Shown here: positions 35,701-45,848 of the stretch, piece by piece | How positions within the stretch are numbered: the stretch's first letter is position 1 | Layout: every line of letters begins with the position of its first letter | Assembly (NCBI GenBank): GCA_002118135.1 | Contig: BDIU01000063.1 | Span: 372,439-436,438 of the forward strand | Reading direction: 5' to 3' | Source of the DNA: Trebouxia sp. TZW2008 | Lineage: Eukaryota > Chlorophyta > Trebouxiophyceae > Trebouxiales > Trebouxiaceae | Length of the DNA: 64,000 nt | The notes under the pieces: generated by a model | Databases searched by the model: none | The model's input: the letters and a program-made list of their open reading frames with translations, nothing else | What the model was told of the DNA's origin: nothing | Position numbers and translations under genes: made by a program

Positions 35701-38700
35701 CGCAGCCTGGCCTGTCACCTGCACACCATCACTCAGCCCTGGCCATGCTGCAACCTGCAGCAGGAGACTGACCACATGGTCATGCTGTGTGCCAAGAAGT
35801 GGGGCCTGCCCTCGCCTCCTGCCCCTCAGCCCTCCTTGCCACCCAGCCAGGTATGAGAGACCATACCATATAATCTATTTTGCGCTGTCAGCCTGTGGTG
35901 AACATAAAATCAGGCGTGGAATTCACCAGCTTGACATTTGCTGAGTTGACAACACATACGGGTAAGCTTCTTGCAATCTTCAGATTGTATGGTATTTCTC
36001 ATTGATGCTGAGCGCTCAGCCAGCCACGAGGTAAGTCAGGGTTGGTCAGTGCACCATCATTTCACAAACTAGCTGGTCCTTGTGTCTAGTGTGCTGCTGA
36101 CAAACAGCAGATGCTGTCAGCGTGTCAACACATCTAGTCGCAGAAGCAGCTTCGCTCTCATGCGGAAGAGCTCACAGCAAGACATGTCTACTCTCAGCTC
36201 CCAAGAGCATACTGCATCAATTTCACAGCAGTTTGCTGTATTACCGGCTGGTCTTCCATACCTGCTGCTCAGCACACAAGCCTGATCATGCTGATGCTTT
36301 TTGCTTCCATTCAGGCATACGGCGCCAACAACAAGAAGAAGCGCAAGCGTGATGTTCTGGATAGCAAGAAGAGTGGGAAGAGTGGTTTGCTGCGGGTAAT
36401 GTCCTCAGCCTACCCTTGCTTATGCAATTGTCTTCCACATTTTTCCAAAGTGACCTGCCTGTCTGATTGCCAATAAGCAATTCAAGCTGTCTTTCTATGA
36501 GTGCACAAAAGCTGAGACAACTGACATGGGCAGCTCGCAGGCCTGCTCAGCACTGTGTCGGGCTCTGCTGAACTCCAGCTGAACATGGAAGCATAGTCTA
36601 TCCATTTTGACTGTCTACCTGTGCTGCTATGATGCTACAACTGGAATGACACCCTAAGCCTGTCTTTACTCTGCGCTGCAACATTGAAGTTTCAGGGTTC
36701 TTAAGATTGTCATGCTGTGTGTGGCGGCAGGCACCAGGCAGTGCACCAGAGGCCTTCACGCTTCACCAGCTGGACCTGGGCAAACAAGCTCCGCCTGCAG
36801 CTGGCCAGCAACACAACACGATTGACACACCCATACCTACCCAACCCCCTGCCACTAACCCCAGCCGGCCACCTCTGGTATCGGATGCTGAAGCAACAGC
36901 ATTGCAATCTGCCCAACCTGTACAGCCAAGTGGTCCTGTTGATACCGCCATGCCATCAGCTGACAAGCCAGCAGTGCCACAGCCACCTGCAGCTGACGAG
37001 ATCCCACAGCCCGTAGGAGCCTCTGAAGTTGCTGTTGCTGCTGCTGCTGCTGACAAGCATGAGCCAGCAGGGGGTCACACCAACGCCCTGCCGCCTGCTA
37101 AAATTCCAACACCTGCTGCTGCTGTTAATCATGACATCATTGACCTAGCAGAGCCTGCTGCTGTTGAGGAGCAGACCAACAAAGCCACTGATGCACAAGA
37201 GCTTGAGATGCATGCTCAGGTATCACAGCCAAAACGGCAGCCACAGCGACGGCCTAGCAAAGCAAACATCGCCTCAGATGCAGCACAAGCAGGTGAAGAA
37301 GTCTCACAAGATGCGCACGCAGCTGTAGCTGAGGAGGAAGTAAGCATGCAGACAGGTGAAGCAGCCCACAAAGGCCAAACTGCAGCTGAAGCCCAGGCAA
37401 CTGTGGATACCCAGCAGCCACCTGAGCATGATCATGCCAAGAAGCCAAAGGCACACAGCGGTGCCGCTGATGCCTTCAAGCCAAAGGGCAAACGAAAGGC
37501 AGCCCCAGTCACAAAGGGCAGCGCCAAGCGGCAAAAGAGCCAGCAGGAAGACAAAGCATCAGCTCCTGCCGCTGATGAGGCAGAAGAAGAGGAAATCAGC
37601 CAGGCTGATGCTGAAATCCCAGCCGAGCCTGTTGCTCCGGCTAAGAAGACTGGCCCTGCAAAAGCTGGCACCATCACAGCTGCTGGCGCTAGAGGCAAGA
37701 AAGCTGGTGCTGTTGCCAAAGGCAAAGCAGCAGCAGCAGCAAGCAAGAAGAAGTCAAAGAAGCCTGCATCAGGCAAGAAAAGCGCAGCAGCAAGCAGACA
37801 AGCTGGGCGCAGCGCTGATGACAATGATAGTGAGGACTACTCACACGCAGCCCCAACTAAGTCTGATGCCACTGCTGCTGCTGCTGCTGCTGCTGCTGAC
37901 AATCGTGAAGATTATTCAGACTGCGGTGATGAGGCCCTTGATGCGACTGAAGAAAATGATGCGGCACCTGCTCAAAAGGCCAAACAGGAAGAAGCTGCCA
38001 CTGCACCCATGACAAGGGACAGAAGGAGCAAGGGCAAGGACATCAAGACCCCGCCTCCTGCTCCACCACCTAGTCCCCCAGCCAAGAAGGGGGGTGCCAA
38101 GCAGACAAAGCTGCCCTTCAGCAAAGCCCCAATCAGCAGCCCAAGGCAGAAGGCAGCAGCTGCTGCCGCTGCCTCAGCTGCTACTGCTTCTGGTGCTGCT
38201 GCTGCCAGCAAAGCAGGCAAAGGCAAAACAGCAGCTGATAGGAGGTCTGTTGCAAGCAGTGAGCTGAGCAGCGTTGGCAAGGAGGCAAAAGGCAAACAGG
38301 TATGCTGCTCTAATGCAGGCTTCCAGACTATGCAGGCTCTGACCATGAATATTGCAGCGTTGCAGGTGTAGTCTGTCATCTTGGTGAATAAGAATGTACT
38401 TCTGTGTAGATTGCTTGAGCGGCCAACCTGCAGCAAGCTTTTCACTGCATGGCCAGCCAATTCAGCGTTGAGTATGCAGCCCACTCTCGCCTTTCCAAGC
38501 AGCTGCTCATGTAGTTTACAGTCTTCTGCAGCTCAGCTGCATTTGCATGCGTGGTTGCAAAGCACAATCACAGCAATGTCCTGTCTGAAGCAAAGTTGGC
38601 AATTCACAATTGAGAAATGTGCACTGCAGGGCAAGACTGCTGCAAAGCCTGGGTCTGGCAAGCAACAAACAAAGTCTGCCAAGCAACAGAAGGCCAAGGC

Positions 38701-39760
38701 TGCTGCAGGTGTGCTCTTTCAGCAGCTCTTCTCATGCTTGTGATCCCTGCCAGGCATGCCATAGTCACTTTCCTGTCTGATGACGCACAGTAGCAGTGCC
38801 CAACTCGTGCACTGCATTTTTTGGCTGTTTGCTTGTACCCCAGCCTCTTGCCAATTTTTTGCACAGTGCTGTATGACACAGCACTTTGCTGTTCCCTGAG
38901 GCATCAAACTCCCATACACATAATTATCTCAACTTTCCTGGCAATGTCAATGCAGCAGCCTGACAATGGTGCTTATGTCACTTTGTATGTGTTGGCTCAT
39001 GCCACAGCATGCACAACCCCAGGTCCTTTGCTTGGTAACACAATTGTTATTGAGAAGCAGAAACAACAACTCAGAAAAACACGTTGCAGCACAAACAGGG
39101 CAATTCAATGCAAAAAGCTGCTTGCTGTGCAACAGGCAAAGGCACACAGAGCAAGACAGCCACACCTGTAGAAGACACAGATGGAGCAGAAGACAGCGAG
39201 CAACAGGAGGAAGCAAGTACAGAAGCCGCATCAGGAGCTGAATCAGAGGAAGAAGAGCTGCAGGACACCCCAGTTGGTGAGATCTCTACACCTGACATTC
39301 AGCATGCTATCTGTTTTGCCATCAGGCATAGGATTCTACTGACTTACATTGCCAACGTTTGGCAATTCAAGAAGAAATTCCTTTGGTATAGAGCCAATTG
39401 CAAATTGATTGAATTGCTGAAAAGGTGTTGGGTGCTGCTGCAGCTTGTGTCCCGGCAGTACTGTGATTGAGCTGGTCTGATGAGACCATGATGTAGGCCA
39501 TGGAGTTGACAATGTATGATGTGTGTCACTTCATGCAGATGCCACATGCCAGCTCAACTCCAAGCTCTGGTGCTGTAGCGTCAGACTTCATTGTCCTGCA
39601 TGCAGGGCGTGCTGTGTCTTACCTCCAACAGCAGCAGCAGCAACTTGCACCCAGCTCCTATGCTCAGCTCAAGCCTCTGGCGCTTGCCACTTGCAAGGGC
39701 ACACTAGACAGGTTGTCCAAGATGCCGGGCTGGAAGCGTCAGACTGCCAAGAAAAAGTGA
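32762..39760 (+). CDS. Large low-complexity nuclear protein with a TFIIS-N-like segment
   Basis: Function not recognised. The proposed start is an ATG at 32762 directly followed by a GTAAGC donor. The next exon (about 32995-33347) opens in phase 0 with AEASPAPVLPQTALEP and ends KKKKEQ before GT. A long exon (about 33650-34629) encodes a helix-rich part (RQHIDIVQNLLEKENLLPDI), an alanine/lysine-rich stretch and LVDYASDEDSH. Around 34970-35110 the pattern LGEVLDSLREL, then LLCSTGVLAFVERLKM resembles the TFIIS N-terminal/LEDGF-type helical fold. KKKRKRDVLDSKKSGK (36330) could be a nuclear signal. The exon 36731-38299 is A/K/E/P-rich, like histone H1 tails or AT-hook-type scaffolds, with an eight-alanine run. 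The end at 39760 (KMPGWKRQTAKKK) overlaps a possible GTGAGA donor, and coding could continue to 40209 (KKRTKKELLRLVGELLA). Whether this is one gene or two is not proven. Confidence 0.5.
35478..35800 (+). repeat. 157-bp tandem duplicate of an exon
   Basis: A segment at about 35481-35637 is repeated at 35638-35795 (shared blocks tacatggccagcatgat, gcagcctggc, actcagccctggcc, tgcaacctgcagcag). The second copy is open and ends at a GT donor near 35851 (YMASMISGQWKRSL). The first has an in-frame TAG (gggcagtag where the second has gggcaatgg) and is a decayed copy. Confidence 0.8.
37873..37900 (+). repeat. GCT microsatellite coding polyalanine
   Basis: About nine consecutive GCT/GCC codons give an Ala run inside the alanine/lysine-rich exon of the low-complexity protein. 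Shorter GCA/GCT runs are present at 37732 and 38155. Confidence 0.85.
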
Positions 39761-40209
39761 GATACAGCTATTTGTGTGTTTGCACCTTCTGCAAGGCATG
39801 CAAGGCAGACCCCTTAGCTATCAGAGTGCAATGTTGCATCTGGGCTACTTTGTCTGACACCGTTCGTGTCTGGAGGGTTTATGCTGATGTCTGCTTGCCT
39901 TGGTGCTGCATGAAAACACGTGAGAACTTGAGTCCATTTCCCTATGCCAATGATGGGATAGGGCTGACGGTCCTGGGCTGCTTCGGCTGACAGGCTTTTA
40001 TCATGATGCCTAACGGTGTACACTGTCCTGTTTCCCTAGAGCTGACAGCTTTGGACTGCTGCAGGCATTTCATGAGCTGTGACGCTGCAGTCCAGGCCAA
40101 TGTGGCAAGGCACAAGGGCGATTGCGCTGAAATCACCAAGAAAAGAACCAAGAAGGAGCTTTTGAGGCTCGTGGGTGAATTGCTTGCAGCTGTGCAAGAT
40201 CTAGCATAA

Positions 40210-40752
40210 GTGCAGCAGTATTGCTTGACAGCTTCCCTCGCTCTGTTGGCGATGATCAGACCTGTGACAGCAGATCACCCTTTTCTCTGAGCTACCTCTG
40301 TGCTGTGGCGATCAAGTGTCTAGGTATCAAGTCTGAAGTGAGTAATGTTTATAGAAGTTCGTGTGCACTTGATCATTTTTGAAGCCTTTGCTGCAAGCAT
40401 CTAATGCAGCGTATGCTTTTATGTTTCACGCGGTGTGCTGCCAAACTCAGCTTATGAGCCCTGAGCAAGACTGTCAGTCGTGCAGCAACCATTCAATTTG
40501 TTTGTGGTACGAAGAGCAACCATTTTGGCAGTTTGCTGGTAGCAAGCTTGGTTCGTGTCTTGCCTTCGCACTTTTTGATTTGGAATCCTTCGTGACTTTG
40601 ACTGTGCACTACTCCCGCCACGATCGCTGGCATGCGCGGCTATCACAGCCATCAAGGCATCAGCGTAGTACATATGCGGTCGTGCAAGACGGCTTGACGT
40701 CTGTGCTGGTCATGCAGCCTCGGTGAGCTGTGCCAGTCTGCAACGGAAGCAG
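40210..40752. other. Spacer before the membrane-protein gene
   Basis: No recognised product. An open plus-strand frame (40379-40726) has skewed, non-conserved composition and is probably leader sequence of the gene that starts at 40753 (or at the in-frame ATG 40723). Confidence 0.4.
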
Positions 40753-41624
40753 ATGTTCAAGAGCAAGTTGTTCGAGGTGCACCATAATTTGTTCCCCCAA
40801 TATGAGTATGCGTACACAAAATGGTGGAAATGGTTCAAATTCTTCATCAACATAGCGTCTGCCGCCTTTGCCGTGTTGGCAGAAATCTTCTTGGTGGGAA
40901 GCCTTGGCAGCAGAGCCATCAACACTGCAATCCCCATATTCCTGGCTGGCAGGTCAGCAGCTCAATTATTTCCAGGCAATGTGACGATCTCTGTCTCGTA
41001 TGAGTAGGCTGCTGACATGATCTGGTCGGTGGTTGTTTGTGCTGCAGGTTCCTTGAGTGCCTAAAGGATGCTGTGATGTTTGCTCTGACAGGCAACCTCA
41101 TTATTTTCAGAGGTTTCAGCACGCCAGAGAGGGCAGCCAGATTTGACAGAAATGCCAAATATACTAGTTCCATGACACTGTCCCTTGCCATGGCAATCAC
41201 TGCGTATTCAGGTTATGCCAAGGAGCGTGGCAACTGGGGTGACTGGACAATGTTCATGTTGGGCTCAGTAGCACTCATAGATGTGTTGGTAGCTACATAT
41301 GTCATTGTCCTGGATGAGTTTGTGCGGGATCACTATTTGAGTAGAGAGCGGCCAGATGAATTCAACATTGACATTGGCATGGATGAAGCAGATCCATTCA
41401 ATGAGAGCGAAGAGACTCACATGAACCCGCAGCGGCATACAAGCAGTGTGCCACAAGTGCTAGATATGAAAGACCAGAGGGTAAAGCAGCAAGTCTGGCA
41501 GAAGATTGAGGACAACTACGGCTTGTCACCCATAGCTGCCTTCAAAGCTGAAGACAGGCGCTCTGACGATGATGATGAAGTGCGACATAAGGATGATGCT
41601 GATCGGCTTGTTGAAAATGTTTGA
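40753..41624 (+). CDS. Uncharacterised four-helix membrane protein with charged C-tail
   Basis: Family not recognised. Two exons join with an AG|G phase-2 junction (40753-40952 and 41048-41624) to give 258 aa. An amphipathic, aromatic N-terminus (NLFPQYEYAYTKWWKWFKF) leads into a hydrophobic stretch (about residues 30-65). Two to three further segments follow (DAVMFALTGNLIIFRGF; MTLSLAMAITAYSGY; MFMLGSVALIDVLVATYVIV). The soluble C-terminus of about 90 residues is acidic and ends in an SDDDDEVRHKDDAD cluster. No signal peptide or catalytic motif is visible. The conserved-looking WWKWFKF and FRGFSTPERAARFDRN elements might define a lineage-specific family. It is tail-to-tail with PrimPol, about 250 bp apart. 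An upstream in-frame ATG at 40723 is possible. Confidence 0.72.
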
Positions 41625-41871
41625 CTTGAGTGTGTCACTGTTCCTTGATCAGTGTACCATATATGTGACAGTTATGTGCAGTGTGTATTTGTTTTTAGAT
41701 TGCCCAACACAGACACATGGTAGCGCTGTCGTGTCTCTGTTTACATTGCCTCAAGTTCAGTGGGTGAGCTTTACACTTTATGATCTGATACAGATGTTCA
41801 GGCAATAAAAGGATTGACACAGCTTCACGAAATACATATGCTGCATGGTAGGAGCTGATAGCATATAGCTG

Positions 41872-44800
41872 TCAAGTGCTTTCCTGACAAACAGCTGACT
41901 CGTATGCACCTAAAACAGCCAGCAAAGCTCCTTCATCAGCATCCTCAGTATCATCTGCCAGCACTCCTTCATTGCTGCTTATAGCTGACGGGCTGGCTTT
42001 TGGCATCCACGTGCATGACCTGCATAATCACCATAGCGTTTGTTGCTGCATGATGACACATGCAAAGCGCCGCAAAATTTAGTTATCATGCCATACCTTA
42101 CAACCTCAAGGGGTAGCGGCGTTGCCTCAGAGCGATAATCTCGGCACTCTGGATCATAACATCTCTGATGCCACACCCCTGCCTGTACAAGACCAATCAA
42201 GCTATTAACGATACTGTGAAAAGCAGCAGCCAACGGAGCCCATGCATTCAGCAGGCACAGATGCAGCATGTAGCAACGCCAGGTAGCAAGTGACCTACCT
42301 GGACATCTGCAATAAGGTAGATTCCATTGGACTTATGCGATCTGCCAATGTTGTTGCAATAGCGGTTATTCTTGATGTTGTACAGCATCACACCTATGTC
42401 ATCCCACATGAGCCAGGAACGAATGGAGCCCGGTACACCTCCCTGCACACAAGTCCAGATCAGTCTCGGAAGCCCAAGCAAAGCCAAGCCTTTGCTGGCT
42501 TTTTGGAGATGCCACATGCCATTTGATTTGGCGTGTGTTCAATCAGGTTATCCAATGACTAGGTTGACGCATTCTGATGTACAGGGAGATCTGCTGAAAT
42601 CAAATGAGATGGGTGACAGACAGGCCTGCTGATGCCTGATGCTGTATGCAGCAACAAATTCACACATACAGCACGGGACAGCAACTCAAGCGCCACAACT
42701 GGTTGGCTTGGTGTCCAGCTGCATTAGAGACGAAGTACTCACTTGATTGCATACACAAGTGATGAAACGGTCCAGCTGTGGGTAAGGTGATGGCCCAAAG
42801 TCTGCTGGATTGGCTGCAGGATGTGAATGGCTCAAGCCAGAGCCATCTTTGGCAACCGCACTGGGAGGCATCTCTTCAAAGCAGTATAGCAGCTTTGCTG
42901 TGGGAGCAACTTTGCAGATCAGGGACTGCATGAAAATCTGTTTTTGTGTGTGTGCTTTGTTGGGAAAACGGCCTGCACATCATGCGCAAGGCTTGTAATG
43001 GGCCGCAGATTGTTGCCCTGACATTTGTACTATGTGTCAGAAAGAGATGTGACAAACCTGCTGCTACTGCGCGGTTCCATTGAATTGTCGATGTTGTGAT
43101 GGTGTGATTCTGGCAGAAGACATTGACACAGCGTGCAGCAAACTGTTTCCAATCCAATGCCAGAACTGCAGCATGGGTAACTGGTGGCCATTACATAGCT
43201 TGACCTTCACGGATTTCTGTGTGTGACTGAAGGGCCTACAGCAAGACAATGTGATGATGTTGGCTTTGATGCATGGCAGATGACAAGTCCCCTGTGATGC
43301 TGCACCAGGCCATAATTGCAATCAAACACGTGGCAGAGGCAGACAAGAAGGAACTGTTTTGGTCAGTGGTGTGAAGTCCTGACCTGTTGAAGTAAGGATG
43401 CTGGTCTTGCCGGCTTTGGAGGACAGGAACAGGCGGAAGGCCCTGTTGCGGGTGTACACCCCTGTGTCGACAATGATGGTGTTCCCACCCTCCTGCACTC
43501 TCACCCAGATCAGGCACAGATGCCCGCCACAGCATACGGATACAACAAGCCACAGTGCCAGTGATGGAAGACACAGCCAAAGTCAGAGGTCTGAGCTCAT
43601 GACAGCATTGACAACAACATCAGACACAGCGCCAGAGCTGATAAATAAGGAATGTTGTTGAAAATGTGATAGGGATGACAGCATTGACATTGAGCGTGCC
43701 CTGGATGATGAAAAACATACCCAGTGGTGCTACTAAAAGCTGTCCCAGTCAGAGCGCAAAGAGTCACACCTTTGCAACTTGAAGCTTGGACACGCCAGAT
43801 TCAGGGTCCATAGCTGCTTTGCAAATCTGGCCAACAAAGTGACCCACATGCAGATTGTTTGCAAAGGCTGTGCCAGGTATCTGTATGATCAGGTGGCGTG
43901 AAAACTTATGCTCTGCATCTGACTCAAGCTCCATTACCCAAGCAGGATCCCACTCCATGTCAACTGTGCCCTGCATGCACACCTGCACACGTTGGCCTGG
44001 CTGCATTCTGTACATTCACACCTGTCCAAAAGGCATCTGTGGTCACCAAACTACAGTGCGCAATGCATGCTGCGACTCAAGAGCTTCTTAGGGGCTGTTG
44101 ATTGCCATGTATGCCTCTTACTCAATAGGGTAATTCTTTAGTCCTTTGACAACAGACGCAAGTGAAACATCAAGCACATCAAGGATTTTGAATTCACAGG
44201 TGCTTTGACACATATCATAAGCCGGGTTTTCAAGATGATGCTTATATCACATGTTCAATGGTTGCAAGGCATATAGCTCTTGTAGCAAAGCTTCACCTTG
44301 AGCTGCTGAGCTGTCAGGGAAAGCAGCAAGTCCACCAGGCCCTCACCATTGACATCAACATTGTACTCTTTCTTGAACTCAAGATCTGTCAGGAAAGATA
44401 GACCAGGTTGCTAAGGGTGGCATCAAATGCAGAGAGCCAGACACTGTACACAGGAGAGCCAAGAGCAGCTTTGACAGCAGGGAACCGTGCTGAAGCAAAT
44501 TTGTGCAAGCATGTTGTATGCAGACGTGTTTAGCACCCGTGTGACTGGCTTGCTTGCTCTGGAAGGTACTGCACAAAGCGTATTGAAACGCAGGACCAGG
44601 TGTACTTTTCAGCCAAGTGGACATGACCCTGTTGCAGGGAGAGCCTGTTGCAGAGCTTAAAATGTTTACGAGGCTTGATGGGTTGGACAATCTTCAATGC
44701 AGATCAGCACAGGCACACAAGACATGTGCAGCAGACAAAAGCACAAAGGTCTGGCTCACCAAAGTACAAATGGCAAGGATGCCCTTCCTGAATAATCTCA

Positions 44801-45368
44801 TAGTAATGTCGGTGCTGTGGGAGGAAGCCTTGATAGCAATGCCAGAACTTGTCGTAGGTGCTCACAATGAATGAGCGCTTGCCTGTGGCATCATGTTCCA
44901 CAGAAAACGTCCTGCAAGCAGAAACCTGGACAAAGGTTGAAAATCAACAGTATATAGAGTACACTTAATTTGATCTGCAGCAGTATACAAAGGTAGCAGT
45001 CAAACAGCAACAGTGTGAAGTGCTTCAGCCATGACTGAGGCTCACTTGAGATTTGCAGCAAGCTCCTGGGCCTGTGCCCAACCAAAAGCTTGTCTTTGCA
45101 AAGCAAATCGCTCAAACGGAGCATTTTCTGTGCCTTGCAGTCGGCGCTGAGCATCTGTACGCAATCTGGCAATATGCTGATCAATCAGCAATAGCCTGTT
45201 ACTGCCATAGAAGTTGCAGGATTTCAAGCTGGCTGGTGCAGACGTCTTTGCAGCTTGAGGAGTGATAGCCAAAACAGGCGTCTGAGCAGACAAGGTGCTG
45301 GCTGAAGGCTTTGAAGCTGACGTGTCATCAGCGTCAGCTTTGCTGCGAGTGGTTGGGTCTTTTGACAC
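41872..45368 (-). CDS. PRIMPOL: PrimPol, DNA-directed primase-polymerase
   Basis: Archaeo-eukaryotic primase superfamily enzyme that re-primes stalled replication forks in nucleus and mitochondria. Exon 1 (45368-45046) has FERFALQRQAFGWAQAQ. Then come KRSFIVSTYDKFWHCYQGF and HYYEIIQEGHPCHLYF (44760-44911); DLEFKKEYNVDVNGEG, holding the catalytic DxE (44297-44385); DAEHKFSRHLIIQI with the SxH motif and NNLHVGHFVGQI (43770-43982); and NTIIVDTGVYTRNRAFRLF with the third metal aspartate (43384-43492). A further exon has FGPSPYPQLDRFI (about 42745-42930). The zinc-finger module is intact: RYCNNIGRSHKSNGIYLIAD (about 42300-42450) and GVWHQRCYDPECRDY (about 42115-42185), giving the Cys-His-Cys-Cys set. 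The acidic C-terminus (GVLADDTEDADEGALLAVLG) ends in TGA at 41872 and sits where human PrimPol has its RPA-binding motif. An exon between 43384 and 42930 is not confidently placed. It is head-to-head with ALF4. Confidence 0.92.
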
Positions 45369-45848
45369 TGCAGGTGAAATTGCTGTAAAGTGCTGTAGCG
45401 ACCACTTGACAACTCAATCAGAACTGCAGCGCTGATATGGATCACCTGCTGCAGCCTTTGGCCTTGGGCGCTTCGAGGGTTCCTTCGGATAGTCTCTGAC
45501 ACAACTCAGGATGCTTTTTCTCTTGTCCTTGCTAGACATGCGTATCTCGAGACCTCTACATAAACGCCGGTTACAAATCTGTCTACCTCCAGATCACGTC
45601 CTCTCGTGGCAACTTTCTGAGTCATGTATACGGCGCCTGCACCACTATGTCAGCCGAACAAGAGTCGCGATCCTTGATGGCGAACTTTTCCCAGGCGGTG
45701 AGATCGCAGATCTGGCGACAATCTACGTCGAACCGCGAAGCCGTGGGCGAAGCCAGTCAAGCAGTTGACGAACAGAGTTGCTCCGAAACACTGTTGCGCA
45801 TCGACACTCCGGGCAGATCTTGCGCCGATGTGTCGCAGTGAGTGTAGC
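45369..45848. promoter_or_regulatory. Divergent region between PrimPol and ALF4
   Basis: About 480 bp separate the two start codons. The sequence is higher in CG dinucleotides than the flanking introns (cgcgatcc, tctcgtgg, cgacaatctacgtcgaaccgcg), as is common for promoters here. An in-frame ATG at 45765 could extend ALF4 by 28 residues. Confidence 0.45.

Noticed and set aside
36763..38484. Long open frames antisense to the Ala/Lys-rich exon
   Set aside because: They arise from the skewed GCT/GCA composition: poly-Ala codons on one strand read as Ser/Cys/Ala-rich frames on the other. No splice structure or conserved motif supports them.
45511..45845. Separate small plus-strand genes upstream of ALF4
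   Set aside because: Two overlapping frames with no recognised content in a CG-rich divergent promoter region.
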